Part shown: in pieces, positions 10,990-22,689 of the stretch
Position numbering within the stretch: position 1 is the stretch's first letter
How the letters are laid out: every line of letters starts with the position of its first letter
DNA from: Budorcas taxicolor
Lineage: Eukaryota > Chordata > Mammalia > Artiodactyla > Bovidae
Length of the DNA: 64,000 nt
Assembly: GCF_023091745.1 (NCBI RefSeq)
Contig: NC_068935.1
Coordinates: forward strand, 17,901,775-17,965,774
Direction of reading: 5' to 3'
Notes under the pieces: generated by a model
What the model was told of the DNA's origin: nothing
Database searches by the model: none
Seen by the model: only the letters and a program-made list of their open reading frames with translations
Translations under genes and position numbers: made by a program

Positions 10990-11860
10990 ATCAATGGAAG
11001 GATCTTTGTATGAATAACTAAATGGAGAAGTAGTCATCCATCTAGACATTTTGGTAGATATTATTCCATCTGGCCTCAAATCAACCTGGACTAACTGACA
11101 GAACCACTTCTGGGCCATTTGGGAAAAAGTGCTTAAGTGCTTAAGTGGGATTTCTTAAAAGACAAGCATGATGCCAAGCAAGGTCCTAGGCTTGGAGGCT
11201 TCCAGGATGATTAATGTTGTCTGGCAATTCTTAGTTTTCCAGAAACTATCCCAATGATTTATGCTCTGTTTCTTACCCAGAGAAATAATTCATCTCAAAA
11301 GAGTAAAACTATTTGTCTGGTGCCTGTCCAGTGACCATATTCCTGCCTCCAAAAAGCCTACTCATACCCTAATCTTGATAAATCTCAATCCAGCCAGATC
11401 TATAACCTCAAAACCAAAGCCTAATATATATGTGCATCCTGCCCAAAGAGAATTCATGCATTGCAACTGCCACCTTTATGCCTATCTCAAGGCAGTTGGT
11501 GCCAGTGTGGAAATGAGAGCCATAAGTGATCCACTCTCCCTTTGAAGTTCAGGAGCACAGCCATCAGGAGCCCAACACCCCCTGTCTTTAGATCACGTCA
11601 TCTTCGGGAAGCCAACGCAGACCCTAAAACTGAGCCCATGCCAGAAGAGGTGGATCACCTTCAAGCAGTTTTATTTTTCTGTCCCATACATAGCAAGAAG
11701 ACCAAGCTACCGAGAAGACCCTGTAGTTGAAAAGTTAAAGAGACAGTCTAATTGAGCCCATTCTGGAAAATCCTCTGGACTGGGAACTTCATAGTCATCC
11801 ATCCATCTATGAACTTCTGTCAGCCCTACCTACAAAAATATCCTGAATCCATCTGCTTCT
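10990..11860. other. Unassigned DNA
   Basis: A 94-codon plus-strand frame at 11261-11545 has no recognised motif. No repeat family recognised. Confidence 0.4.
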
Positions 11861-11864
11861 CTCC

Positions 11865-12075
11865 ATCCTCACTCAGTTCCAAACCAAGCTACCAGAATTT
11901 CTGGTACAATGGTTGCAATAAAGAGAGAAATACTGGTCCCCCATAATGGACCTCTAACTGGTCTCCCTGCTCCCATGGTTGCCTCCACACAACCACCATG
12001 ATGATGAGTTAGAAAATAAATCAGTTCGTGTGACTCCTTTGCAGTGGTTTCCACTAAGGGCTCATCCACTAAGCT
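11865..12075 (+). mobile_element. L2 LINE fragment
   Basis: Contains cctctaactggtctccctgc and the atcagttcgtgtgactcc phrase of the L2 3' region, strongly diverged. Confidence 0.5.
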
Positions 12076-12084
12076 CCAGAAATA

Positions 12085-12905
12085 CTGGCCTTTTTTAAAA
12101 CTGAATTTTTTATTGAGATCATTGCAAAATCACATGCAGTAGTAAAAATAATATAGAAAGATCCCTGCACACTTGGCCCAATTTCCCTCAATGGTAACAC
12201 TTTGCAAAACTATAATATCACAACCAGGATATTGGTACACTGATACAATCCACTAATATTATTAAGATTCACCCCATTTTACTTGTGTTCATGTGTGTTA
12301 GTTACCTGTGAGTGCTCATGTATCCACCATCACAGTCAAGATACCAAACAGTACCATTCCCACAATGAGGCCACAAGGATCTCTCATGTGTTTTACTTTT
12401 ATAACCACACTTGCTTCCCTCTTCTACCCACCTGCTGAATCATGGGCAACCACTAATCTGGTCTCTATTTTTCTAATTTTGTCATTTCAAAGACATTATA
12501 CAGATGGAATTGAACAGTATGCCAATTTGAGACACTTTTTATTTCATTGAACATGACTTTCTGGAGATTGATCTAGGCTGCTACAGGTAACCATAATTTA
12601 TTCCTTCTTATTGTTGAGTTGTATGCCATGATATTGATGGTGCTTCAATTTAACCATTCACCCATGAAGGGCATTTGTATTGTTCTTGAACATTCACGTA
12701 CAGGTCCTACTTAAATATAAGTTTTCATTTCTCTGGAATAAATGCTCAAAAGTATAGCTGCTAGGTCTTATTGTAAAGACATGTTTAAGTTTTTTGGACA
12801 TGTTTAATCATTAAAGAAGTTGCCAAATTGTTTTACAGAGTCACTGTTCCATTTTATATTCCCACCAGTGATATAATAAAATCATAACTCTTTCCATGGA
12901 TTATC
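12085..12905 (-). mobile_element. Old L1 3' region
   Basis: Antisense L1: 3' UTR start (actgaattttttattgagat), then the ttgagttgtatgccatgat, cctacttaaatataagttttc and cattttatattcccaccag blocks of antisense ORF2 end. Heavily mutated. Confidence 0.8.
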
Positions 12906-12996
12906 AGATCCTAGACAATCAGGCCGCTGCTTAGCTCAATCTGAAAGTAGCACACATCACTTCCATTCATATGTTATTGATGAATAGTTAGTTATC

Positions 12997-15785
12997 AGTT
13001 CAGTTCAGTTCAGTTCAGTCACTCAGTCGTGTCCGACTCTTTGCAACCCCATGAATCGCAGCACGCCAGGCCTCGCTGTCCATCACCAACTGCTGGAGTT
13101 CACCCAGACTCACGTCCATCGAGTCAGTGATGCCATCCAGCCATCTCATCCTCTGTCATCCCCTTCTCCTCCTGCCCCCAATCCCTCCTAGCATCAGGGT
13201 CTTTTCCAAAGAGTCAACTCTTCGCATGAGGTAGCCAAAGTACTGGAGTTTCAGCTTTAGCATCGGTCCTTCCAATGAACACCCAAGAATGATCTCCTTT
13301 AGAATGGACTGGTTGGATCTCCTTGCAGTCCAAGGGACTCTCAAGAGTCTTCTCCAACATCACAGTTCAAAAGCATCAACTCTTCGGTGCTCAGCTTTCT
13401 TCACAGTCCAACTCTCACATCCATACATGACCACTGGAAAAACCATAGCCTTGACTAGACAGACCTTTGTTGGCAAAGTAATGTCTCTGCTTTGGAATAT
13501 GCTGTCTAGGTTGGTCATAACTTTCCTTCCAAGGAGTAAGTGTCTTAATATCATGGCTGCAATCACCACCTGCAGTGATATTGGAGCCTAAAAAAAAAGT
13601 CTGACACTGTTTCCACTGTTTCCCCATCTATTTCCCATGAAATGATGGGACGAAATGCCATGATCTTCGTTTTCTGAATGTTGACTTTTAAGCCAACTTT
13701 TTCACTCTCCTCTTTCACTTTCATCAAGAGGCTTTTTAGTTCCTCTTCACTTTCTGCCATAAGGATGGTGTCATGTGCATATCTGAGGTTATTGATATTT
13801 CTCCCGGCAATTTGATTCCAGCTTGTGCTTCTTCCGGCCCAGCATTTCTCATGAGGTACTCTGCATATAAGTTAAATACGCAGGGTGACAGTATACAGCC
13901 TTGACACACTCCTTTTCCTATTTGGAACCAGTCTGTTGTTCCATGTCCAGTTCTAACTGTTGCTTCCTGACCTGCATACAGGTTTCTCAAGAGGCAGGTC
14001 AGGTGGTCTGGTATTCCGATCTCTTTCAGAATTTTCCACAGTTTATTGTGATCCACACAGTCAAAGGCTTTGGCATAGTCAATAAAGCAGAAATACATGT
14101 TTTTCTGGAACTCCCTTCCTTTTTCCATGATCCAACAGATGTTGGCAATTTGATCTCTGGTTCCTCTGCCTTTTCTAAAACCAGCTTGAACATCTGGAAG
14201 TTCACAGTTCACATATTGCTGAAGCCTGGCTTGGAGAATTTCAAGCATTACTTTACTAGCATGTGAGATGACTGCAATTGTGTGGTAGTTTGAGCATTCT
14301 TTGGCATTGCCTTTCTTTGGGATTGGAATGAAAACTGACCTTTTCCAGTCCTGTGGCCACTGCTGAGTTTTCCAAATTTGCTGGCATATTGAGTGCAGCA
14401 CTTTCACAGCATCATTTTTCAGGATTTGAAACAGCTCAACTGGAATTCCATCACCTCCACTAGCTTTGTTTGTAATGATGTTTCCTAAGGCCCATTTGAC
14501 TTCACATTCCAAGATATCTGGCTCTAGATGAGTGATCACACCATCGTGATTATCTGGGTCGTGAAGACCTTTTTTGTACAGTTCTGTGTATTCTTGCCAC
14601 CTCTTCTTAATATCCTCTGCTTCTGTTAGGTCTATACTGTTTCTGTCCTTTATTGAGCCCATCTTTGCATGAAATGTTCCCTTGGTATCTCTAATTTTCT
14701 TGAAGAGATCTCTAGTCTTTCCCATTCTGTTGTTTTCCTCTATTTCTTTGCATTGTTCGCTGAGGAAGGCTTTCTTATCTTTCCTTGCTATTCTTTGGAA
14801 CTCTGCATTCAGATGCTTATATCTTTCCTTTTCTCCTTTGCTTTTCACTTCTCTTCTTTTCACAGCTATTTGTAAGGCCTCCCCAGACAGCCATTTTGCT
14901 TTTTTGCATTTCTTTTCCATGGGGATGGTCTTGATCCCTGTCTCCTGTACAATGTCAAGAACCTCTGTCCATAGTTCATCAGGCACTCTATCTATCAGAT
15001 CTAGTCCCTTAAATCTATTTCTCACTTCCACTGTATAATCATAATGGATTTGATTTAGGTCATACCTAAATGGTCTAGCAGTTTTCCCTACTTTCTTCAA
15101 TTTGAGTCTGAATTTGGCAATAAGGAGTTCATGATCTGAGCCACAGTCAGCTCCTGGTCTTGTTTTTGTTGACTTTATAGAGCTTCTCCATCTTTGGCTG
15201 CAAAGAATATAATCAATCTGGTTTCGGTGTTGACCATCTGGTGATGTCCATGTGTAGAATCTTCTCTTGTGTTGTTGGAAGAGGGTGCTTGCTATGACCA
15301 GTGCGTTCTCTTGGCAAAACTCTATTAGCCTTTGCCCTGTTTCATTCTGTGCTCCAGGTGTTTCTTGACATCCTACTTTTGCATTCCAGTCCCCTATAAT
15401 GAAAAGGACATCTTTTTTGAGTGTTAATTCTAGAAGGTCTTGTAGGTCTTCATAAAACCGTTCAACTTCAGCTTCTTCAGCGTTACTGGCTGGGACATAG
15501 GCTTGGAGTACCGTGATATTGAATGGTTGGCCTTGGAAATGAACAGAGATCATTCTGTCATTTTTGAGATTGCATCCAAGTACTGCATTTCGGACTCTTT
15601 TGTTGACCATGAGGGCTACTCCATTTCTTCTAAGGGATTTCTGCCCACAGTAGTAGATATAATGGTCATCTGAGTTAAATTCACCCATTCCAATCCATTT
15701 CAGTTCACTGATTCCCAGAATGTTGACATTCACTCTTGCCATCTCCATTGAGCCACTCTAATTGCAGAAGGGCTAAGGACTAGGA
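12997..15785 (-). mobile_element. BovB LINE, longest copy in window (about 2.8 kb)
   Basis: BovB is an RTE-clade LINE with one main ORF (APE-like endonuclease plus reverse transcriptase). This copy runs from the 3' ACTGA repeats at the left (cagttcagtt x4) to the N-terminal endonuclease region at the right, shorter than the roughly 3.2 kb family length, so it is slightly 5'-truncated. It lies between two old antisense L1 pieces. It shares its 3' tail with Bov-tA and Bov-A2, which are thought to use its machinery. Confidence 0.95.
13156..15748 (-). pseudogene. BovB ORF2 (endonuclease-RT), nearly intact but dead
   Basis: The first 670 codons are open (ATG complement at 15748, stop near 13736). 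Domain order: APE-like endonuclease about residues 1-225, with the IIGDWNAKVG box at 117-126 and SDHELL at 204-209; a basic linker about 240-330; and RT from about 400 on, including FIDYAKAFD and GVCQGC boxes. Relative to the family as I recall it, about nine residues are missing after GCQETPG. A one-base loss near 13810 shifts the frame just before the catalytic box. In the original frame that box (13770-13781) reads Y-A-H-D, not Y-A-D-D, so an essential aspartate is lost. The rest of the C-terminus continues in other frames to about 13156. It cannot make active RT. Confidence 0.88.
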
Positions 15786-16029
15786 AAGGGAATTACTAGC
15801 TAGGCAGCCATGTCCCAGTGACAAATCTATTATCATAGAGGTAGAGGAGTAGATTTTGATGAACAGTCTCTGCCACATACGACTAAGTTCCTTTACTTTC
15901 CCTTCTTTTAATTATCATTGTCTGGAGTATCAGATTGTACTATACCTTTTGTTTAACTATCAAATATGATTTATAAAAATCATGAGGAAAGTGATTGTTG
16001 TCTGTGTCCATATTTCTGCTCTAGCTGTT

Positions 16030-17036
16030 GTATTTTTTTCCCTGATGCTCCAATATTCCTTCTTTTACAATTGTCTTACTGTTTAAATAAACTTCCTTTA
16101 GGCATTATTAAGGATTGGGTCTGCTAGCAAACAATTATTTTGGTTACGTTTCATCTGTAATTGCTTTTATTTCATACTCATTCCTGAAGGATATTTTTGC
16201 AGGTATAGAATTTGCAGTTGACAGTTCTTCTCTGCCAACACTTGTAAAATGTGTCACTTCATTCCTGTCCTTGTGGTTTCTGATAGAAATCTGATATAAT
16301 TTGAATTGGCCTTCTATACGTAATTTGTTGTTTTTTTTCTGGCTGCTCTCAAGATTTCTTCTTTGTCTTTAGTTTCAGAAGTTTAATTATGATGTGTCTT
16401 GGCATGGATTTCTTTGGGTTTATCTTGCTTGGGGTTTGCTCAGCTTCTCGAATTTGAAGGTTTGTATTACCTCTCATCAAATTTGAGGAGTCTTTAGCCA
16501 TTATTTTTTCAAATGCTTTTTCAGCTTCAAAAGGAGAAAAGAACTTCTCTCTCTCTGGGCCTCTGATGATAAGAATGAATGTTAAATATTTTGTTATCAT
16601 CTCACAGATTCACGAAGATCTCATCATTTTCAGTCTTTGTTCTGTTATTCAGAAAGGGTAAATTCTATTGATCTGTTCTCAAGTTCACTGATTCTATCCT
16701 CTGTTATCTCCATTCTGCTATTGAGTCTATCCAAAGAATTTTTCATTTCTGCTATGTGCTTTTCAGTTCTATAATTTCTTTTCTTTTTTTTTTTTTTTTT
16801 TTTTGTAACTTCTGCTTGTTTCCTACAATTTTAACTTGTTTCAGGGGAATTTGCACTGTTGAAACATTTTTATGATGTTGCTTTCAAATCTTGTTTGGAT
16901 AATTCCAACATCTGATTACTTTCAATGTTGTTGTCAGTAAATTGTCTTTCTAATTCAAGTTATGTTTTTTGTTCTTGGTATAATAGGTGATTTGATTTTC
17001 AATAGCAGCTGAACATTTTGCCTATTAGGAGACACG
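16030..17036 (-). mobile_element. Old L1 fragment, antisense
   Basis: Contains antisense phrases of old mammalian L1 5' region: gatgtgtcttggcatgg, tttctttgggtttatc, gttctcaagttcactg and gataattccaacatctg, with a T-run at about 16782-16804. It may belong to the same old insertion as 12085-12905, split by BovB, but that is inference. Confidence 0.7.
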
Positions 17037-17046
17037 AATGCTCGTG

Positions 17047-17277
17047 CTTGTGAGTGCTCAGTCATGTCCGACTCTTGTGACCCTATGGACTGTAGTCTGC
17101 CAGGCTCCTCAGTCCATGGGATTCTCCAGGCAAGCATACTGGAGTGAAAAAAAAAAAAAAAAGAATACTGGAGTGAGTAGCCATTCCCTTCTCCAGGGGA
17201 TCTTCCTGACCCAGGGATCAAACCCGAGTCTCCTGCATTGCAGGTGGATTGTTTATCACTCAGCCACCTGGGAAACC
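17047..17277 (-). mobile_element. Bov-tA SINE with internal A16 insertion
   Basis: Standard minus-strand Bov-tA, except that a run of 16 A at 17147-17162 interrupts it. The run is bounded by an 11-base direct repeat, atactggagtg (17136-17146, 17165-17175), which is single-copy at this position in other Bov-tA elements. Confidence 0.93.
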
Positions 17278-17279
17278 TC

Positions 17280-17814
17280 TAGGAGACTCTAGAGATTATG
17301 TAAATCCTCAAGTTTGTGAGGCAATTACCCTGTTTAGGTTTAGCACACAGGTACTAGAATATTCTTGTGGGCTGTGATTCCAATGGTAGTTTAAGTTTCA
17401 GTCTATGAAGTCAGCATCAGAAAGGTCCAGCTGAGGGAAGAAGGCATCCTCCCCATGAGCAGAGTAGCAACAAGGAATCTAGGCATGTTGAAACAGGTGA
17501 ACAGGAACATCCAAGAAAGGAGGGAAGTTAGAGAGCAAGAGAAAGACAGGCTTCTAGCCTTAGAAGTGAAGGCACAGGGCAAGCTAAGTAATAAGAAAGG
17601 GATCCAGGTATCAGGTCTGAGCTTCGAAGGGTACTTACCTTAGGAGCAAAGCCCAGGTACTGGAGACAAGGTGAAAAGTTAGCCTCTAAGCAGCTAACTA
17701 AAGCTTCTTATCCAATGTCCCTCATCCAACAGCACTATTGATCTGGGACAGAAGCTACTAATAGGTAGGAAGCATGGGAAGATGAAGATTGTGTATAAGC
17801 AGGGCCATAGTGAC
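17280..17814. other. Unassigned DNA
   Basis: Purine-rich segments around 17500-17560; no repeat or gene recognised. Confidence 0.4.
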
Positions 17815-18045
17815 AGTGGTTAAAAGGATGGGCTCTGGAGCTAGAAAGCTCTATGTCTTATATGTTGTGTGGTCTTCAGCAAATTGCTGAGGCTCTCTGA
17901 GCCCCCATTTCTACAACGAAGAAAGCAATAATAACACCCAGAGGAAGGATAGAATGAGAACTTCTATTGAAAGAACTGAGCCCAGTGCCCAGCACATGGT
18001 GAGTGTCCATCACATGGTAAGTGCCCAATAAATATGAACTAATTA
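17815..18045 (+). mobile_element. MIR SINE, near full length
   Basis: Head gtggttaaaaggatgggctc, core gtgtggtcttcagcaaattg and 3' end cagcacatggt..gtgcccaataaatatg are all present in order. Confidence 0.88.
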
Positions 18046-18568
18046 TCTTATCCCTTGCTTGACTCTGACCTTGAATAATGCAAGCCCCTTCTCAACAACT
18101 CCCTAATTAGTGACAGTGAAAACAGGAGGCTTCATGGTTGCTTAGACGCTACAAAATCTCATTCTAGGGGATATGTTCATTGATATTCTTACCACCTTTT
18201 CTTACAGACAGCATCAGAGGCCGAGATTTATGCAATGTGAGCAATTTAAAATAATAATTTTGGTAAGCATACACAGAGCCAGCTTTCAATTGCTCACTCT
18301 AATGGACAAGATCAGAGTCATGTGTAATCCAAAACTGCCAGATTCAAAGTCATCTCTGTTTGGCTTGGAAATGGACTGGATGCCCTTCTTCTGCAACATA
18401 TTTGCGTTCTGGATTCTTTTCTGCTTTGGCTAATAATACAGTAAATTTACATTCTCTAAGCACACTAGCTGGCAGTAAGTGAAAGTACACAAATATTCCT
18501 GGGGAAAGGATGAAGCTGAGATCAGGGTATCAAATTTTGTTGCAATGAACAAAGGATTTACTTTACGT
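18046..18568. other. Unassigned DNA
   Basis: An 86-codon plus frame (18173-18433) has a hydrophobic end but no recognised motif. No repeat assigned. Confidence 0.4.
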
Positions 18569-18569
18569 T

Positions 18570-18700
18570 TGTTTAGTGGTTCTCAAGGTTCAGAGGAGAT
18601 AAAAAAATCACACGTGGAACTTGTTAAAAATGCACAGTCACAGCCCCAACCCTTAAAATTTTGATACAGTAGCTCTGGGTTGGGGGTGGGACTCAGAACT
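18570..18700 (+). mobile_element. hAT-Charlie (MER5-like) MITE fragment
   Basis: agtggttctcaaggttcag start, gaacttgttaaaaatgcac middle and a gggttgggggtgggactc block fit MER5-type non-autonomous hAT elements. The right half is lost to later insertions. Confidence 0.6.
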
Positions 18701-18741
18701 ATGCTTTTCTTTCTTATTTATTGTGATAAAATTACAGAGCA

Positions 18742-18865
18742 TTAGGGACTTGACTGGCTGTCCAGTGGTTAAGACTCCACATTTCCAATGCAAGGGGTGG
18801 AAGTTTGATCCCTGGCCAGAGAACTAAGATCCCACATGTCTCATGGCATGATCAAAAAAGAAAAG
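18742..18865 (+). mobile_element. CHR-type SINE
   Basis: tRNA-derived cetartiodactyl SINE: gggacttgactggctgtcc head, ttaagactccac box and gtttgatccctggcc B-box-like stretch, ending in an A-rich tail. Confidence 0.88.
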
Positions 18866-19305
18866 ATACTTAATTTTTAAAAAAGATATTTAAAATATGC
18901 AACATTAAATTTACTATCTTAACAATCTTTATGTGCACAGTTCAGTAGTGTTGAATATATTCACATTGTTGTAAAATAGATTGTAAGAACTTTTTCATCT
19001 TGTAAAACTGTAATTTGACATCCATTCGACATTAATTTCCCCTCTGCTCCTTCCCAGCCCTTGGCGTCTATTTTCTGTTTTTATCATTCTGACTACTTGA
19101 GATACTTCATGTGAGTGGAATCACACATTTATTCTTTTGTGACTGATTATTTCACTTGGCATAATGTCCTTGAGTTTCATCCATGTTGTAAATGTGACAA
19201 GATTTCCTTCCTTTTTCAAGCTGAATAATATTCTATTGTATGGACATACCACATTTTCTTTATCTACTCTTCTGTCAATGGATGTGCTTTTCTAATAAAC
19301 ACCTT
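18866..19305 (-). mobile_element. Old L1 3' fragment
   Basis: Antisense L1 phrases: cagttcagtagtgttgaat, gatttccttcctttttcaag, gctgaataatattctattg and accacattttctttatc. Confidence 0.85.
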
Positions 19306-19419
19306 GGGCGATTGTTAAAGCTGGACCTCATACCACAACTTGAGAATAATAATGTAGATCATAAACTTTAAGCCTGGAAAGCCCTTTACATAAGAATCAG
19401 GTATCATATGATCCTGCTG

Positions 19420-19520
19420 TGATTTTACAGGTGAGAAAGCTGCATTCCAGGGAGGAGAACTGATTTGTTCAGTGTCATAAGACTAATGGTGGAATGGAGG
19501 TGGGACCTAGGTCTTCAGCT
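19420..19520 (-). mobile_element. MIR SINE fragment
   Basis: Reverse MIR pattern (attttacaggtgagaaagc .. gtggaatggaggtgggacc), diverged. Confidence 0.5.
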
Positions 19521-19711
19521 CTTCATATAATGAACCAGACAGAGGCAATAATGAAGGCCTCTGAGGAAGAATGAAGAGAGAGAAGGGCAGACAGAGGACA
19601 GAATCATGGAACTTGGGGTGTGTCCACATTAGATGGGGTGGGAGAACACAACAAGAATAGAGAAAATGCATGAAGTAAACTGTTGTTGCTGTTGTTACTT
19701 TAAAAAAAAAA

Positions 19712-19759
19712 CTTTTTGTTTTGTACTGAGGTATAGCTGAATAACAATGCTGTGATAGT
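19712..19759 (-). mobile_element. Artiodactyl L1 3' UTR, left part
   Basis: tgtactgaggtatagctgaataac followed by gctgtgatagtttcag is antisense L1 3' UTR, continued at 19893 after the short BovB. Confidence 0.75.
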
Positions 19760-19892
19760 TTCAGTTCAGTTCAGTTCAGTTGCTCAGTCATGTCTGACTC
19801 TGCAACCTCATGAACTGCAGCACGCCAGGCCTCCCTGTCCATCACCAACTCCCGGAGTTCACTCAGACTCATGTCCATCGAGTCGGTGATGC
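19760..19892 (-). mobile_element. BovB LINE, very short 3' end
   Basis: Only about 130 bases of BovB 3' tail (ttcagttcagttgctcag .. catcgagtcggtgatgcc), dropped into the L1 3' UTR; an extreme 5' truncation. Confidence 0.9.
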
Positions 19893-20140
19893 CAAGTGGA
19901 CAGCAAAGGTACTCAGCCATACATATACATGTATCCATGCTCCCCCGAACTCCTCTCCCATCCAGGCTGCCACATAACATTGAGCAGAAGTCCCTGCGCA
20001 ATACAGTAGGACCTTGTTGGTTATCCATTTTAAATATAGCAGCGTGTACATGTCGACCCCAAACTCCCTGATTATCCCTTCCCCCCATCCTTCCCCCACC
20101 CCTGCTCCTAGCAACCATAAATTCATTCTCTAAGTCTGTG
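19893..20140 (-). mobile_element. Artiodactyl L1 3' UTR, right part
   Basis: Continuation of the antisense L1: ggtactcagccatacatat, ctcctctcccatccaggctg, gttatccattttaaatatag and aattcattctctaagtc. Confidence 0.78.
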
Positions 20141-20554
20141 AGTAGATGAAGCAAACTTCTTGAACCTTGGCTCTTCTCTTCAGGACCTTCTAGCCCAGCA
20201 TTTCTTAAATGACCATATACCTGGGTCAATCTGGCCATGCATTAAATTAAGTGCAAATGCACAGACATTCTGATTTAGTGGGTCTGAGTGAGGGTTCAAG
20301 TTTCTGCATTAATTTTTTTTTAAGTAGGCACATAGAGTGGTTCAAATGAAAAAGTTAAAAAATCAAATGAAAACATCATAACTTGGAAAACTGCTTGTCT
20401 AAACTTCTAAGCTCTTGAAGGTTTGATGCCAAGCTGCTTTAAAGAAATGTTGAAGTCATTGATAACTCCATATTCCCCTTAGTCAATGACTTGGGACCAG
20501 CAGTGGAATCTGATAACCCATCCACTGCTGGGATGGAGTGCTCTGTCTGGATAG

Positions 20555-20800
20555 AAGAAATATGGCATGCTGCTTAAGGATCCAGAATTTCAAGCTGTGT
20601 TGGTGTGGGTCCAAATCCTGTCTCCGCTATTTGTTGACTAAGTCATCTCAGGCAAGTTCTAGCTTATTTTCCTCTCTGAGCTTGTCTCCTCCTTTGCAAA
20701 GAAATTCACTTTCCTCTCTTCTTGCCTCATAAGATCATTTGAGGGTGGCACCTAAATAGCATTTAGTAACCACTCAAACCCAGCTTAAATTATTACTGTT
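20555..20800 (+). mobile_element. MIR SINE
   Basis: ggtccaaatcctgtctccgc, ctcaggcaagttctagc and the 3' end near atttagtaaccactcaaac keep MIR order, diverged. Confidence 0.7.
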
Positions 20801-20987
20801 TCTCGGTTGTTTAGATGGTAGATTCTTTGCTCAGGTTTAATCCTCTGAAGATCCTAAGGGAGTTAAAGTGAACAATAGTACCCATTGATCGAGGACAGGG
20901 AGGTCTCCCAGGACAAACAACTTTCAGTGCTAAAAACCAAGACTGTCCAAGGGAAATTGTGATGGTCAGTCACTCTAAAAGCAGACC

Positions 20988-21116
20988 TTTTTTAATTTTA
21001 CTTTTTGGCTGCACCATGCAGCATGTGGGATCTTAGTTCCTTGACCAAATATTGGACCCGTGTCCCCTGTACTGGAAGCAAAGAGTCTTAACCACTGGAC
21101 CACCAGAGAAGCCTCT
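20988..21116 (-). mobile_element. CHR-type SINE
   Basis: tttggctgcaccatgcagc .. cttaaccactggaccacc .. gaagcc is an antisense CHR SINE. Confidence 0.92.
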
Positions 21117-21185
21117 AAACATAGACACTTTTGAAGCTCTTCAAGTACTTCAGAATAATCACTGAAAGTTATCTTAAAGTCTATA

Positions 21186-21622
21186 TGTTGTTGTTCAGTC
21201 GCTAAGTCATATGGACTGCAGCACACCAGGCTTCCCTGTCCTTCACTGTCTCCCAAAGTTTGCTCAAACTCATGCCCATTGAGTGGCTGATGCCATACAA
21301 CCATCTCATTCTGTTATACCCCTTCTCCTCCTGCCCTCAATCTTCCCCAGCATCAGGGTCTTTTCCAATGAATCAGCTCTTCAAATCAAGTGGCCAAAGT
21401 ATTGGACCTTCAGCTTCAGCATCAGTCCTTCCAATGAAAGTTCAGGGTTGATTTTCTTTAGGATTGACTGGTTTGATCTCCTTGCATCCCAAGGGACTCT
21501 CAAGAGTCTTCTTCAGCACCACAATTCCAGAGCATCAATTCTTTGGCACTCAGCCTTCTTTATGGTCCAACTCTCACATCTGTACATAGTTACTAGAAAA
21601 ACCATAGCTTTGACTATATATC
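21186..21622 (-). mobile_element. BovB LINE 3' fragment, old
   Basis: Antisense BovB tail and ORF2 end with more substitutions and a small deletion near the tail (sequence around 21200-21215), ending near tttgactatat. Confidence 0.9.
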
Positions 21623-21799
21623 ATTTAGCTTTTCTAGCTAAAATTTCTAACTTGGGCAACTTGGAGAGAAGCGCATAGGGGGAACACATTTCTCGGCTCC
21701 CTGGAAATCCCTGTATCTGAAATGTGACTAGCACTACTGTATGTATTTCTTGACTAGGTGATATATTTCTTTTAGTAAACATGTAGGCATGTGTTTTTT

Positions 21800-21985
21800 G
21801 TTTGTTTGTTTGTTTTTAATTTTATTTGGTTGCATCAGGTCTTTGTTGTGGTGCAGGCTCTAGAGGACTTAGGCTTAGTTTCCGTGAGGCATATGGGGTC
21901 TTAGTTCCTCCACCAGGGATTGAACTCGTGTCCCCTGTGTTGGAAGGTGGATTCTTAACCACTAGACCTCCAAGGAAGTCCCCAG
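21800..21985 (-). mobile_element. CHR-type SINE with (TTTG)n
   Basis: A tttg microsatellite at 21797-21816 marks the tail; gttgcatcaggtctttgttg .. cttaaccactagacctcc .. gaagtccc is an antisense CHR SINE. Confidence 0.9.
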
Positions 21986-22028
21986 ATGTGTGTTAACAGG
22001 ACTTGGAGTAGTCTTACAATGCTCTTTG

Positions 22029-22246
22029 CTCAGTCGCTCAGTGATGACCATCTCTGTGGCCCCATGGACTATAGCCCACCAGGCTCCTCTGTCCATGGAA
22101 TTTTCCAGGTAAGAATACTGGAGCTGGTTGCCATTTCCTCATCTAGGGAATATTCCTGACCTTGCTTTGACATGCAGGTTTTTTTTTGTTTTTTTTTTTT
22201 ACCACTAGTGCCCACTGCCCCCCCCCCCACCCCCAGGAAGCCCCAT
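22029..22246 (-). mobile_element. Bov-tA SINE with T- and C-rich inserts
   Basis: Antisense Bov-tA. The region between B box and head has a T-rich expansion (22180-22200) and a C-run (22219-22236). TSD aatgctctttg at 22018-22028 and 22247-22257. Confidence 0.92.
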
Positions 22247-22461
22247 AATGCTCTTTGGTGGCTCAGTAAATGTTAGTTGGATGAATAACTGGCTACCAAT
22301 CAATACATCATGATTTGAATGTTTTGGAGCCTTGAATTAGGAAATTGGGAGATACAATTTTTAAGTCATCCCCTTCTCAAACAACAATTTCCTCCCTTGC
22401 ACAGCATTAATTCTCTCTTAATGTGGCCTCCCAGAATAAAGGTTTGATACAAGGCAGTCAC

Positions 22462-22689
22462 CGTGCTTCCCAGGTAGCACTTGCGGTAAAGAACCTGTAT
22501 GCCAATGCAGGAGACGTTAGAGACGTGGATTTAGTCTCTAGATTGGTAAGATCCCTTGGAGTAAGAAATGGCAACTCACTCCAGGATTCTTGCCTGGAGA
22601 GTCCCGTGGACAAAGGAGCCTGCTGGGCTGTAGTCCACAGGGTCACGAAGAGTCAGACATGACTGAAGCAACTTCACACACATGCATGC
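22462..22689 (+). mobile_element. Bov-tA SINE
   Basis: Complete plus-strand copy with a CA-rich tail (cacacacatgcatgc). Perfect 13-bp TSD acaaggcagtcac at 22449-22461 and 22690-22702. A short direct repeat (gacgttagagacgt) lies in the tRNA-like part. Confidence 0.95.

Noticed and set aside
14669..15038. Plus-strand open frames of 68-118 codons over the long BovB
   Set aside because: They are antisense shadows of BovB ORF2; the same phrases recur opposite every BovB copy.
20200..20310. Possible second MER5-like hAT fragment
   Set aside because: Only one phrase (attctgatttagtgggtctg) matches; too short and diverged to support.
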